Notes: generated by a model not told the origin, from the sequence alone. A stretch of DNA of 64,000 nt from Catalinimonas sp038039535 (GCF_038039535.1 NZ_JBBPHP010000005.1:1-64000), one strand, 5' to 3'; positions 35,174 to 45,899 are shown, counted from the stretch's first letter. Made by a program: numbers and translations.

Positions 35174-36427
35174 ATGAACGAGAACCTTGACAAAAAGGCC
35201 TTATTTTATGGGAGCTGCTTTGCCCTCATCACTACAGGCTTTACCTTTTCAATAAGGGCAGGAATATTACCAGAACTTGGTCAGCAATTTGACCTTAGTG
35301 GCGAACAGTTAGGATTTATCAATTCTATGTGGTTTTTAGGATTTCCCATTTCAATGATACTTGGGGGGCTATTTTACCACACTTTTGGCCCTAAGAATAT
35401 AATGACAGTTGCCTTTGTAGCACATACCTTAGGAATTTTACTAACCATTTATGCGGGGGGGTACGTAGGACTATTGGTTTCTACATTATTTATAGGTTTT
35501 GGTAATGGGTGTACTGAAGCAGCATGTAACCCCATGATTGCGGATATGTATTCTGGTGTGCATATGAACAAAATGCTGAACAGATTCCATATGTGGTTTC
35601 CCGGGGGTATAGTGGTGGGGTCTCTTATCTCTAAATTTATGACAGATTTTGGCTTGAGTTGGGAAGCTCAGATGTGGATCATCATGATCCCTACAATCAT
35701 ATATGCCTTTTTATTCTTTGGAAAAGCTTTCCCTAAACCTAAAGTGGAAGGTGCTACTTCTCTTACAGAAAACTTTAAGGCAATGTTGAGTCCGGTTTAT
35801 CTTTTCCTGATTGTGTGCATGACACTTACTGCAATCTCCGAATTTGGCCCCCAACAATGGGTAAGCATTGTATTAAGTAGCAGTGGAGCTGAACCAATGT
35901 TGCTACTAGCACTTACCACTGGCTTAATGGCATTTGGAAGATTCTTCGCCGGACCGGTTGTAAGCAAGCTCGGTCAGACAGGTGTTTTACTGGGAGGGTC
36001 AGTTTTAGCAGCAATAGGTATTTATATGTTTAGTACTGTCACCGGACCTCTGGCCTATGTAGCTGCCGTTATTTACGCATTTGGAATTTGCTATTTCTGG
36101 CCGGTAATGGTAGGGGCTGTAGCACAACGCGTACCCTTGAGTAGTGCCCTGGGAATGTCTATCATTGGTGGAGTTGGCATGTTCTCTTCTGTAATCTGGC
36201 AGCCTATTATCGGTAGCTGGATTGATAACTCCAGAGCAGATTTTGTAGATCAGGGGCTAAGTGGAAATGCACTGGAATTAGCTACCGGACAGGATGTGAT
36301 GCAAAATATGATAGCTTTTCCGGCTATATTAATAGTGCTATTTACTTTTTTCTTTTTCTGGCAAAGAAATAGTAAAAAGACTGCTAAGACTCCTACTGAA
36401 GTTACCTCTGCAGAGGCAGCTACATAA
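35174..36427 (+). CDS. MFS permease, sugar/H+ symporter-like
   Basis: The 417-residue inner-membrane protein has about 12 helices and no signal peptide. The N-terminal half has ITTGFTFSIRAGILPELGQQF and LGGLFYHTFGPKNIM, the loop 2-3 region that replaces motif A. ADMYSGVHMNKMLNRFHMWF follows helix 4. The overall pattern resembles the fucose/glucose permease-like branch. It stands 470 bases before SusC and has its own terminator, so it is a separate transcript. The position suggests it could import what the SusCD pair brings into the periplasm, but this is only a neighbour argument. Confidence 0.8.
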   Translation: MNENLDKKALFYGSCFALITTGFTFSIRAGILPELGQQFDLSGEQLGFINSMWFLGFPISMILGGLFYHTFGPKNIMTVAFVAHTLGILLTIYAGGYVGLLVSTLFIGFGNGCTEAACNPMIADMYSGVHMNKMLNRFHMWFPGGIVVGSLISKFMTDFGLSWEAQMWIIMIPTIIYAFLFFGKAFPKPKVEGATSLTENFKAMLSPVYLFLIVCMTLTAISEFGPQQWVSIVLSSSGAEPMLLLALTTGLMAFGRFFAGPVVSKLGQTGVLLGGSVLAAIGIYMFSTVTGPLAYVAAVIYAFGICYFWPVMVGAVAQRVPLSSALGMSIIGGVGMFSSVIWQPIIGSWIDNSRADFVDQGLSGNALELATGQDVMQNMIAFPAILIVLFTFFFFWQRNSKKTAKTPTEVTSAEAAT

Positions 36428-36900
36428 TGAAACAACTATCTTTTTCTGTAGGTAATTTTCTAATAAAAATGAAATAATCAATTTTCAATTAGAGAGTTTT
36501 ACAGGAAGTAAAACTTAATAACATACGTGCAGCGTTCAAGCAGCCTTTTCAGGCTGCTTTTTTTTTCTTGATGAATGTAAGCAAATCGATAAGTTTAATA
36601 ATCTTTGTTAAGCTGTTATTTTTATTAAAATCTTTTAAATTATAAAAATGATGAAAATAGCTTTGATTTTATTGTCATAATATAATTCTTTCATTAATAT
36701 TACTGTTAAGATTAAAATTGTATAGGGGATATTAATGCTTGTTGGGCTTAGTTATTTGTAATGGAAATGATGAAATGTTAAGTTTTTTTCACAAAAGTGA
36801 AATAAAAACAGACAAAACAATAAGTAAATATCTCTTTTATTGAATGTGGACTAATTGGTCAATTATATAGTTTAATATTCATCAACAACTAAAACGCACT
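36428..36900. other. Intergenic region upstream of susC
   Basis: After the MFS terminator (36538-36566) comes an AT-rich stretch of about 330 bases. An exact -7 box TAGCTTTG lies at 36658-36665 with TTTT at 36633-36636, 21 bases earlier. If used, the susC mRNA would have a leader of about 230 bases, long enough for post-transcriptional control. No operator repeat was recognised. Confidence 0.45.
36538..36566 (+). terminator. Rho-independent terminator after MFS permease
   Basis: An eight-base perfect stem AAGCAGCC/GGCTGCTT with loop TTTTCA is followed by seven T residues. Confidence 0.9.
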
Positions 36901-39900
36901 ATGATGAGAATTTCTACTGGTTTCAGGTTACTCCTGACCATGTTTTTGAGCGTTGCAGTAAGTACATTGCTGTATGCGCAAGAAAGGACAGTATCAGGAA
37001 CAGTAACCGACGGAGAAACAGGTGAGGCCCTGCCTGGAGTAAACGTATTAGTGAAGGGTACTACACAAGGTACAGTAACTGACATTGAAGGGCAATACAG
37101 GCTTTCAGTACCAAGTGATGCATCTGCCTTGGTTTTTAGCTCAATAGGTTACGCAGCTGAAGAGGTAACGATAGGTAGTCAGAGTACTATTGATTTGACA
37201 ATGCTGCCTGATGTACAGGCGCTAAGCGAAATTGTGGTAACAGGTTATTCAACGGAAGAGCGTAAGGATGTTACAGGGGCGGTAACTACTGTAGAAGCAG
37301 AACAGCTACAAGCTGTACCCTCCGGAAACGTAGAGCAGCAGTTGCAGGGACGCGTATCGGGTGTAACGGTAATTACCAATGGACAGCCAGGTACAACCAG
37401 TATCGTACGTGTTCGTGGATTCGGATCATTTGGAGGTAACGAGCCTCTCTACATAGTAGATGGGGTGCCTGTAGACAATACACAGTTTCTTCAACCTGAT
37501 GATATTGAGTCCACTACAGTGCTTAAAGATGCGGCTTCAGCTTCTATTTATGGAGCAAGAGCTGCAAGTGGTGTAATTGTATACACTACTAAGAAGGGCA
37601 AAAAAGACGGTAGCTTCAGAGTTAGTTATGATGGTGTGACAGGAGTATCTCTTCCTGGAGATGGACAGGCGAAACTTACTCCACAAGAAGAAGCGGATTG
37701 GACGTGGCAGGCTTTTGAGAACACTGCATGGCAATTAGGAGAAACCCCAGTATATGATCATCCTCAGTTTGGTACTGGTCCCAACCCCATTTTGCCAGAC
37801 TACATCAACGTGGGTGGTACCGCTGGTTATATTGGAAGTGTAGATCTGGAAGCTGAAAGAGCAAACTACAATATTGACCCTGCTGCAGGCCCTATTTACC
37901 AGGTGGTAAGAGCTAATCAGCAAGGAACAGACTGGTATGGAGCTATTACCCAGCCTGCTCTGCTTAACAGACATACTTTAGGATTCTCAGGAGGAACTGA
38001 AAGAAGTGCTTATTATGTGAGCTTAGGTTTTCAGGATCAGGAAGGAAACCTTCTGAACCAAAGATTCAGAAGATATTCATTACGTATCAATTCAGAGCAC
38101 AACCTTACTGATAGAGTCCGCATTGGAGAAAACTTCCAGGCTACCTATTATTCTGTATTAGGGCTTACTGGTGGTGCAGGTGGACGTGGTGCGGCAGGAG
38201 AAGAAAATGATATCAACCTATCTTACCGTATGCCCATGATCATCCCTATCTATGATGAGTACGGAGGGTATGCAGGTACAGCTGCTACTGGTTTTAATAA
38301 CCCAAGAAACCCGGTAGCCAACCGCCAGAGAGCATCAGATAACTCAGGTTATAGTATCCTTGGTTTTGGTAATATCTATGGAGAAGTAGATATTCTAGAG
38401 GACCTTACCTTTAGAAGTAGCCTGGGAGGAGGTTATAGCAACTCATACAGTAACTTTTATGGCCCTCCTCAATACGAAAACTCAGAGAACAACTCTACTT
38501 TCAACTATGGTGAAAATGCTAGTGCATTCCTGAACTGGACGTTTACTAATACGCTGCGTTATGAGAAGACTTTCAACCGCCATACGCTTAACTTATTAGG
38601 TGGGGTTGAAGCCTTAAATACTGGTACAGGTAGATTTATGAGTGGAACAGGACAAAACCCTTCATTTGCTGACCCCAACTATATTACGTTAACCAATACA
38701 AGTAATCGTATAGTAAATAGTGGATATGTAAAAGGAGTTAATTTTTTCTCTTACTTCGGAAGTGCGAAATACATATACGATGATAAATATATCATCAATG
38801 GTGTGATCAGAAGAGATGGTTCTTCACGCTTTGGAGCTGAAAGCCGTTTTGGGGTATTTCCTGCATTCTCTGGTGCATGGAGAATTTCAGAAGAAGGATT
38901 TATGGCAGGTGTCACTTTTGTTGATGACTTGAAAATCCGTGGTGGATGGGGAGAAATGGGTAACTCAAATAACGTTGATCCTAACAACCAGTTCAGTTTG
39001 TTTGCTGCAAACCTTGCAAGGTCATTTTATGATATCGGAGGTTCAAATGGTAGTGTAGCTGAAGGCTTCTTCCGTAGTCGTGTAGGAAACCCTGCTGCAA
39101 GATGGGAAACAGCTGTTACTTCAAACATCGGTTTTGATGCTTCACTTTTTGGCGGTAGCCTAGATGTAGTGTTAGATGTCTGGAGAAAAGATACTGAAGA
39201 TTTATTATATCAATTGCCCCTACCTGCAGTGACCGGACCTCAGGCTGCTGCTCCAGCAGTGAATATCGCCGATATGAGAAATGAAGGTATTGATATCCAA
39301 GTAATCAGCCGCTCAACTATTGGCACTGATCTGAACCTGGAAATCACTGCAAATGCGGCATTTTTGAGAAACGAAATTGTAGATATTGCTCCTGGAGTAC
39401 CTTTCTTTGAAGGTGGGGGAACTCGCTTCGGGAACGTAGTACGTAACCAACCAGGTCGTCCAATGTCTTCTTTCTTTGGATATCAGGTAGTAGGCCTGTA
39501 TCAGGATCAGGAAGAAGTAGATAATTCGCCTGACCAATTGGGTAAGGGAGTAGGTCGTTTTAGGTATGCGGATATCAGTGGTCCGGAAGGTGTGCCTGAT
39601 GGCGAAATTACGCCTGACGACAGAACTTATCTAGGAGATCCGGTGCCTGATTTTACAGGTGGTCTTAATTTGAAGTTGAACTACAAAAACTGGCAATTAG
39701 AAACTTTCTTACTGGTAATGACAGGCTTTGAGAACTATCATTTTGCCAAGTGGTTTACAGACTTTTACCCTTCATTTACCGGTGCTGCTAAAGGGGTAAA
39801 TGTAAAAGATTCATTTGTACCTGAAGAATTAGGCGGAAACGGTGGAAATACTGTGCCCATTTATGAAAACATATCCAACTTCAGTACTAATACACAGTCA

Positions 39901-40161
39901 AACTCTTACTATGTGGAAAATGGAAATTATGCGAGGTTAACCAACCTGCAGATTGGATACAATTTCCCTTCTACTTCTCTGGAGCCTATTGGTATAGACA
40001 GATTGAGAGTATACGTACAGGCTACTAACCTCTTTACCATTACTAATTATTCCGGATTAGATCCTGGAGTAGGTGGGGCTGCTGATACCTCATTTGGTAT
40101 AGATATAGGAAACCCTCCGGTAACACGTGGATTCAACGTTGGGGTTAACTTAGGATTTTAA
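36901..40161 (+). CDS. SusC/RagA family TonB-linked outer-membrane protein
   Basis: The 1086-residue transporter takes up nutrients across the outer membrane with TonB energy. In order: a signal peptide ending LLYAQ, a carboxypeptidase-regulatory-like domain (about 28-105; GTVTDGETGEALPGVNVLVK), a TonB-box-like segment EIVVTGYSTEERKDVTGAV, a plug domain (about 120-235; LQGRVSGVTVITNGQPG and PLYIVDGVPVDN) and a 22-strand barrel ending VTRGFNVGVNLGF. It is 26 bases before the SusD gene. With no hydrolase, sulfatase or lyase in the operon, its substrate cannot be predicted. Confidence 0.95.
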   Translation: MMRISTGFRLLLTMFLSVAVSTLLYAQERTVSGTVTDGETGEALPGVNVLVKGTTQGTVTDIEGQYRLSVPSDASALVFSSIGYAAEEVTIGSQSTIDLTMLPDVQALSEIVVTGYSTEERKDVTGAVTTVEAEQLQAVPSGNVEQQLQGRVSGVTVITNGQPGTTSIVRVRGFGSFGGNEPLYIVDGVPVDNTQFLQPDDIESTTVLKDAASASIYGARAASGVIVYTTKKGKKDGSFRVSYDGVTGVSLPGDGQAKLTPQEEADWTWQAFENTAWQLGETPVYDHPQFGTGPNPILPDYINVGGTAGYIGSVDLEAERANYNIDPAAGPIYQVVRANQQGTDWYGAITQPALLNRHTLGFSGGTERSAYYVSLGFQDQEGNLLNQRFRRYSLRINSEHNLTDRVRIGENFQATYYSVLGLTGGAGGRGAAGEENDINLSYRMPMIIPIYDEYGGYAGTAATGFNNPRNPVANRQRASDNSGYSILGFGNIYGEVDILEDLTFRSSLGGGYSNSYSNFYGPPQYENSENNSTFNYGENASAFLNWTFTNTLRYEKTFNRHTLNLLGGVEALNTGTGRFMSGTGQNPSFADPNYITLTNTSNRIVNSGYVKGVNFFSYFGSAKYIYDDKYIINGVIRRDGSSRFGAESRFGVFPAFSGAWRISEEGFMAGVTFVDDLKIRGGWGEMGNSNNVDPNNQFSLFAANLARSFYDIGGSNGSVAEGFFRSRVGNPAARWETAVTSNIGFDASLFGGSLDVVLDVWRKDTEDLLYQLPLPAVTGPQAAAPAVNIADMRNEGIDIQVISRSTIGTDLNLEITANAAFLRNEIVDIAPGVPFFEGGGTRFGNVVRNQPGRPMSSFFGYQVVGLYQDQEEVDNSPDQLGKGVGRFRYADISGPEGVPDGEITPDDRTYLGDPVPDFTGGLNLKLNYKNWQLETFLLVMTGFENYHFAKWFTDFYPSFTGAAKGVNVKDSFVPEELGGNGGNTVPIYENISNFSTNTQSNSYYVENGNYARLTNLQIGYNFPSTSLEPIGIDRLRVYVQATNLFTITNYSGLDPGVGGAADTSFGIDIGNPPVTRGFNVGVNLGF

Positions 40162-40187
40162 TCAATCAGCTGTAAAAAGAAACAATT

Positions 40188-41957
40188 ATGAAAAATATAT
40201 TAAGAAAGAAGATTACCTATCTTACAATCTTTGGTGTACTACTGAGTGCCATTGCTTGTAATGAAGATGAGTTTCTGGAAGTGCCGGTAACCGGACAGGT
40301 TTCCGGGCCTCAGTTGCTATCAGCGGATGGTCTGAATGGCCTGCTGATTGGGGTGTATGCTGCACTGAATGGTGACACTAACCTGGGTTGGTTTAGCGGA
40401 CAAGCCAATTGGCTATGGGGAAGTATTCGTGGAGGAGATGCAAACAAAGGATCTGATGCGGGTGACTTTAATACCATTATACCTTATGCTCGTTTTGAGC
40501 AGACTCCTACTGACCCCCTTCATATTAATAAGTGGAATGGTAGTTATGAGGGTATTTCTCGTGCTAATATCTTTCTAAGTAACCTTGCATCTTTTGAAGG
40601 ACTTCCAGAGGATGCCAAAGCAGCGTTGGAAGCTGAAGCAAGGTTTTTAAGAGGCCTTTATTACTTTGAGTTAAGAAGAACATTCTTGAATGTGCCCTGG
40701 ATAGATGAAACCATGACGGATGCAGAAGCCGCTTTGGTACCTAATACTGCTGAGATCTGGCCCAATATTGAAGCAGAATTCCAGTTTGCCATGAACAATC
40801 TTCCTGAAACTCAGAATGAGGTAGGTAGAGCTAATAAGTGGGCTGCTGCTGCTTTTCTGGCAAGAACATATCTATACCAGGATAAATTTGCCGAAGCTAA
40901 AACCCTCTTTGACGATATTATCGCTAATGGGCAGACTTCCAATGGGCTGAAATATGGTTTAGTAGAAAACTTTGAAGATATTTTTAAAGGACCCAATGAA
41001 AATCATAAGGAAACTGTTTTTGCCTTCCAGGCAGCGGCCAATACAGGGGATATCAATAATACCAATCATGAGATTGCTATGAACTATCCTTACAATACTG
41101 GTCCTTCCGGTCCGGGTGAGTGCTGTGGGTTTTTCCAGCCTAGTTTTGAACTGGTAAACTCCTATCGTACCAATGCCAGTGGCCTGCCTTTATTGGATGG
41201 TTCTTATAATGCGCCAGCAAATGCAGTAAAAGATGATTATGGGTTGTTGTCATCTCAACCATTTACCGAAGATCAAGGTCCACTGGACCCTCGTCTGGAT
41301 CATAGTATCGGACGTCGTGGTATCCAATTCTTAGATTGGCAGGAGCATCCCGGAGATGCATGGATTCGTGATCAAAGTTTTGCTGGACCTTATACACAGA
41401 AAAAATACTCCTATTACGAAGCAGATAAAGGTACCTACCAGGATGGAAGTTCATGGACTCCCGGTTATCACTCTATCAACTTTATGATCATGCGTTTTTC
41501 GGATGTGCTACTCATGGCTGCTGAAGCTGAAATTGAAGCGGGTAGTCTGGAAAAAGCACGTGAATATGTAAACATGGTTAGAGAAAGAGCTGCCAATAGC
41601 GTAGTAGTAAATCCTGAAACCGGTGAACCGGAAGCAAATTATGTGATCTCTACCTATGATGCGCCCTGGGGAAGTCAGGAAGATGCTCGCACCGCAGTTC
41701 GTTTTGAGAGAAAACTAGAATTAGCACTGGAAGGGGTTCGCTTCTATGACCTAGTACGCTGGGGAATCGCTGACCCTGTTTTGAATGCTTACTTGGATTA
41801 CGAGGGTGGCAGGTTACAGACCAACTTGGGTGGAGCCACTTTTACTCCTAATCAGGATGAGTATCTACCAATACCTCAGACACAGATTGACTTGCAGCAG
41901 GCAGAGGGCTCGGATGGTAGTAGTAGTGTATTGATTCAGAATCCTGGATACAACTAG
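40188..41957 (+). CDS. SusD/RagB family surface lipoprotein
   Basis: The 589-residue product is the ligand-capturing lid of the SusC channel. A lipobox (LLSAIAC) gives the lipidated Cys C24 followed by acidic NEDE, compatible with export to the cell surface. The SusD fold appears in ARFLRGLYYFELRRTFLNVPW near 145-165, the TPR-like helices (AAAFLARTYLYQDKFAEAK) and the C-terminal RFERKLELALEGVRFYDLVRWG. It is paired with SusC and closed by a strong terminator, so the pair forms its own unit. Confidence 0.94.
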   Translation: MKNILRKKITYLTIFGVLLSAIACNEDEFLEVPVTGQVSGPQLLSADGLNGLLIGVYAALNGDTNLGWFSGQANWLWGSIRGGDANKGSDAGDFNTIIPYARFEQTPTDPLHINKWNGSYEGISRANIFLSNLASFEGLPEDAKAALEAEARFLRGLYYFELRRTFLNVPWIDETMTDAEAALVPNTAEIWPNIEAEFQFAMNNLPETQNEVGRANKWAAAAFLARTYLYQDKFAEAKTLFDDIIANGQTSNGLKYGLVENFEDIFKGPNENHKETVFAFQAAANTGDINNTNHEIAMNYPYNTGPSGPGECCGFFQPSFELVNSYRTNASGLPLLDGSYNAPANAVKDDYGLLSSQPFTEDQGPLDPRLDHSIGRRGIQFLDWQEHPGDAWIRDQSFAGPYTQKKYSYYEADKGTYQDGSSWTPGYHSINFMIMRFSDVLLMAAEAEIEAGSLEKAREYVNMVRERAANSVVVNPETGEPEANYVISTYDAPWGSQEDARTAVRFERKLELALEGVRFYDLVRWGIADPVLNAYLDYEGGRLQTNLGGATFTPNQDEYLPIPQTQIDLQQAEGSDGSSSVLIQNPGYN

Positions 41958-41980
41958 TCATAAAACAATTTGCACATACT

Positions 41981-42017
41981 AAAATAAGTCAGGCTATGTC
42001 CTGACTTATTTTTTTTA
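41981..42017 (+). terminator. Rho-independent terminator after susD
   Basis: A 13-base stem (AAAATAAGTCAGG with its complement) and six-base loop CTATGT end in a T-tract. Confidence 0.9.
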
Positions 42018-42102
42018 TTAATATCAATAATCAAAATATAATCACACGTAATTGGGTAAACTTAAACTTTAGCACTATAGTAAGAGGTTTTTACAACCAT
42101 TA

Positions 42103-42133
42103 TTTTACTGCTGTAAGTACTTACGTATATTTG
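42103..42133 (+). promoter_or_regulatory. Predicted promoter of the VCBS lipoprotein pair
   Basis: TTTT (42103-42106), 19 bases, then the exact -7 box TATATTTG (42126-42133). The transcript would start near 42140. Confidence 0.55.
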
Positions 42134-42260
42134 CCTTTCCTTTTCATCAAATGAGGCAATAAGCTCAGTGCAAAATAGGTTAATAAGTTAGGAAAAAGCT
42201 GTGCAGAAGTGAGTTATAATCTTACCCGTAAACAATAAGAAAATAAATATTTCTTGATCA

Positions 42261-45200
42261 ATGAAATCAGTCAATAAGCTTTTATATATACTGGCAGGTA
42301 TACTGTTGATTTCGGCATGTAAAGATGAAAAACCAACCTTGTTTAATCTACTACCGCCCGATGAGACTAATATTCATTTCTCAAATAAAATTGTGGAGAA
42401 CGATACCTTGAACATTCTCAAAGAAGAATATATCTATAACGGTGGTGGCGTTGGAATAGGCGATTTCAATAACGATGGCCTGGAAGATATTTTCTTGTCT
42501 GGAAATATGGTTTCTAATGCTCTTTACCTGAATGAAGGAGAAATGAAATTTCGGGAGGTTAGCCAGGAGGCTGGTATTGAAGGAAAAAGCAGATGGTGCT
42601 CAGGAGTCTCAGTAGTGGATATTAATGAAGATGGCTGGCTGGATGTCTATGTTTCGGCTACCCTGAGAAAAGATACATTGAGCAGAAAAAATCTGCTCTT
42701 CATCAATAATGGATTGAATGAAAATGGAGTCCCGGTATTCAGCGAGTCAGCAGAAGCCTATGGGATAGCAGATACTGGTAATACCACCCAGGCAGCTTTT
42801 TTTGACTACGATCTTGATGGAGATCTGGATCTTTACCTGCTTACCAATGTGTTGGATGCACGCCTGCCCAGTAGCTTCCGAAACAAAATCGTGGATGGCT
42901 CAGCGATCAACAATGACCGCCTCTACCGTAATGAAGGAAAGGGGGCAGACGGAGACCCCCGGGGTGGACACCCGGTGTTTACGGATGTGAGCAAAGAAGC
43001 AGGAATAGTGATAGAAGGTTTTGGCTTGGGAATTACAGTATCCGATATCAATCTGGATGGCTGGCCTGATATCTATATTACCAATGATTATCTTAGTAAT
43101 GATTTATTGTACATCAATAACGGAAAAGGACCAGACGGAAAAGTCACATTTACCAATCGCGTAGCTGACTATCTGAGACACCAAAGCTATTCAGCTATGG
43201 GTTCAGATGTGGTAGATTTCAATAATGACGGACTGGTAGATATTGTAGCACTGGATATGCTTCCTGAGACCAATGAAAGGAAGAAACAGATGGCAGGGCC
43301 AAATAACTACACCACCTATATCAATAACGAGAGGTTTGGCTTTGAGCATCAGTATGTGAGAAATACGATGCAACTCAATAGTGGCTTTGTTCCGGATGGC
43401 AATTCACAATCCGGTCATCCGGTATTCAGTGAAATTGGTCATCTGGCAGGAATCTACCAAACCGATTGGAGTTGGACACCCCTGGTGGCTGATTTTGATA
43501 ACGATGGTTTTAAAGACCTGATCGTAACCAACGGTTTTCCTAAAGACGTAACAGATAGAGATTTCGCCTCCTACCGTAGTGGGCCTGCTGGTGCAGTAGC
43601 CGGAAATATGTACATGAATAATCTTATTCCGGTAGTTAAGATATCTAACTATGCCTATCAGAATAACGGCGCTAAAGATGGGCAGCAACTTACATTTTCT
43701 GATGTAACTAAAGACTGGGGATTAGACCAGCCTTCCTTCTCTAATGGGGCTGCCTATGCTGACCTGGACAATGACGGTGACCTCGATTTTGTGGTAAATA
43801 ATATCAATGATAGTGCTTTTGTATATCAGAATACACTCTATGACGCAAAAGAAAACCTCTCAAATCATTATCTCAGGTTGAAGGTAGAAGGCTCACCTTC
43901 TAATTCAGGCGCAATAGGGGCAAAAGTAAGCATTCACTATGGCCAAGGTAAAAGACAATTTTTTGAAAATGCCCTGTATCGTGGCTATCTATCCACAATG
44001 GAAAATGCAGCCCACTTTGGTTTAGGAGAATATGAGACTGTTGACTCTGTTCAGGTATTCTGGCCGGATGGCAAATACCAGTTAATTGAGAATGTAAAAG
44101 CTGATCAGGTACTTACGTTAAGGCATGAGGAGGCAACAGAGATTGTTTCACCAGACATCAACCAGGAACTCCAACTCAGTACTGCCAATGCTACTTTTAG
44201 GAAAGCGAATGCAGAGTATGGAGTAAGTTATCATCATGATGAAGAAGACCGTATTGATTTTAACATGCAGCGTACCCTACCCCATAAGTTCACTCAGATG
44301 GGACCAGGAGTAGCAGTAGCAGATGTCAATGGCGACGGCTTGGATGATTTTTATATAGGCGGTTCAGCTGGAAAAGAAAGTAGCTTGTTTTTACAAACTG
44401 CTCAGGGAAAATTTGAGAAGCCGGAAAATATCAAAGGCGGAGAAATGATGGAAGAAGACATGGGAGCATTGTTCTTTGATGCTGATAATGATGGAGATCA
44501 GGACCTGTATGTAGTAAGCGGAAGTTATGAGCATGTCAGTAATACCGGAGCCAATCAGGATCGCTTGTATATTAATGAAGGAAATGGAAAAATGACCTTG
44601 GATACCGAGGCCTTGCCGAAATTAATAGTCAGCGGATCTTGTGTTAAGGCAGCAGACTATGATCAGGATGGTGATCTGGACTTATTTGTAGGAGGAAGAG
44701 TGGCTCCCGGTCAATATCCCAAGCCGGTCAATAGCTATATATTGAGAAATGAAGGTGGAAAATTCACCGATGTAACACAGGAAGTAAGTCCGGTACTAGT
44801 AGATTTTGGTATGGTAAGCGATGCCCTCTGGACTGACTTTGATGGTGATGGCAAAGTAGACTTGCTCATTGCAGCAGAATGGCAGCCTATCACTTTTTTA
44901 AAGAATAATGGAGATAGTTTTGAAAATGTCACTGCTCAAAGCGGCATCAGTAGCAAAATAGGTTGGTGGAATAGCCTTACCTCAGGAGACTTTGATAACG
45001 ATGGAGATACGGATTATATAGCCGGAAATTTAGGGTTAAACACTCCCAATCGTGCATCAGAAGAGCAGCCATTGTCGGTATACGCCAAAGACTTTGATAA
45101 TAACGGAGGCTATGATGCAGTACTGGTAAAATACATTAAAAATGCAGAAGGTGTAGCGAAACCTTATCCAGTACATAGCCGGGACGATATGATTTCACAA

Positions 45201-45899
45201 ATGGTAGCCATGAAAAGGAAATTTCCCTTTTACAAAGATTATGGCCGGGCAACAATTGATAGTGTATTTACGCCTGAGCAGTTGGAAGGAGCGATAATCT
45301 ACCATGCTACCCATATGGAAAGCAGCTATATTGAAAATCAGGGGGATGAAACCTTCAGTATTAAGCCATTGCCAATGGAAGCTCAAATTGCTCCGCTCTA
45401 CGGTATGCTCAGCCATGATGTAGACGGAGATGGTTTTCTGGATGTACTGGCAGTTGGTAACGATTACGGAACGGAAGTAGCCATAGGAAGATATGATGCT
45501 TTGAAGGGATTGTACCTCAAAGGGGATGGTCAGGGTAACTTTCAGGCAGTGGAATTGATGCAAAGTGGCTGGTATGTACCCGGTGATGCCAAAGCTTTGG
45601 CAGAATTAAGAGGGAAAAACGGCGAAAGCATTTATCTGGCATCCCAGAACCAGGATAGTCTGATTCTGATGACTGAAAAACAAATAGACGCTGGCCACCT
45701 AGTAGCATTAGAGCCGATGGATGCCTGGGCAGAAGCTAAAATGGATAATGGGGGTAAGTGTAGAATGGAATTTTATTATGGTTCAGGCTACCTATCTCAA
45801 TCTACCCGCAAGCTTAAGCTTAGCCCTCATGTTGTTTCGTTAACCATCCACAATTTTAAAGGGGAAAGCAGAACTGTGAATTTGGAGCCGGAGAGTTAA
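42261..45899 (+). CDS. FG-GAP/VCBS-repeat lipoprotein with ASPIC/UnbV domain
   Basis: The 1212-residue product starts with a lipoprotein signal, lipid Cys C20 followed by KDE. That matches the K-(D/E)2 surface-export signal described in Bacteroidota. FG-GAP/VCBS repeats with Ca-binding loops (DFNNDGLEDIF, DYDLDGDLDLY, DLDNDGDLDFV and others) form two beta-propeller regions, about 55-530 and 690-1110. Between them lies an ASPIC/UnbV domain (about 544-620; SGAIGAKVSIHYG, HFGLGEYETVDSVQVFWPDG). These CRTAC1-like proteins are common after SusCD pairs, but their function is unknown; adhesion or carbohydrate binding at the surface is suspected. The gene overlaps the next by one base. Confidence 0.9.
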   Translation: MKSVNKLLYILAGILLISACKDEKPTLFNLLPPDETNIHFSNKIVENDTLNILKEEYIYNGGGVGIGDFNNDGLEDIFLSGNMVSNALYLNEGEMKFREVSQEAGIEGKSRWCSGVSVVDINEDGWLDVYVSATLRKDTLSRKNLLFINNGLNENGVPVFSESAEAYGIADTGNTTQAAFFDYDLDGDLDLYLLTNVLDARLPSSFRNKIVDGSAINNDRLYRNEGKGADGDPRGGHPVFTDVSKEAGIVIEGFGLGITVSDINLDGWPDIYITNDYLSNDLLYINNGKGPDGKVTFTNRVADYLRHQSYSAMGSDVVDFNNDGLVDIVALDMLPETNERKKQMAGPNNYTTYINNERFGFEHQYVRNTMQLNSGFVPDGNSQSGHPVFSEIGHLAGIYQTDWSWTPLVADFDNDGFKDLIVTNGFPKDVTDRDFASYRSGPAGAVAGNMYMNNLIPVVKISNYAYQNNGAKDGQQLTFSDVTKDWGLDQPSFSNGAAYADLDNDGDLDFVVNNINDSAFVYQNTLYDAKENLSNHYLRLKVEGSPSNSGAIGAKVSIHYGQGKRQFFENALYRGYLSTMENAAHFGLGEYETVDSVQVFWPDGKYQLIENVKADQVLTLRHEEATEIVSPDINQELQLSTANATFRKANAEYGVSYHHDEEDRIDFNMQRTLPHKFTQMGPGVAVADVNGDGLDDFYIGGSAGKESSLFLQTAQGKFEKPENIKGGEMMEEDMGALFFDADNDGDQDLYVVSGSYEHVSNTGANQDRLYINEGNGKMTLDTEALPKLIVSGSCVKAADYDQDGDLDLFVGGRVAPGQYPKPVNSYILRNEGGKFTDVTQEVSPVLVDFGMVSDALWTDFDGDGKVDLLIAAEWQPITFLKNNGDSFENVTAQSGISSKIGWWNSLTSGDFDNDGDTDYIAGNLGLNTPNRASEEQPLSVYAKDFDNNGGYDAVLVKYIKNAEGVAKPYPVHSRDDMISQMVAMKRKFPFYKDYGRATIDSVFTPEQLEGAIIYHATHMESSYIENQGDETFSIKPLPMEAQIAPLYGMLSHDVDGDGFLDVLAVGNDYGTEVAIGRYDALKGLYLKGDGQGNFQAVELMQSGWYVPGDAKALAELRGKNGESIYLASQNQDSLILMTEKQIDAGHLVALEPMDAWAEAKMDNGGKCRMEFYYGSGYLSQSTRKLKLSPHVVSLTIHNFKGESRTVNLEPES

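Larger units (their letters stand above)
41958..42260. other. Intergenic region, susD to VCBS lipoprotein
   Basis: This gap of 303 bases holds the susD terminator at its left end and a good promoter (42103-42133) in its right half. The remaining leader of about 120 bases shows no hairpin or ORF of note. Confidence 0.6.

Noticed and set aside
41958..42260. Missing glycoside hydrolase next to SusCD
   Set aside because: All frames in this gap and the flanks were read; no hydrolase, even as a fragment, was found.
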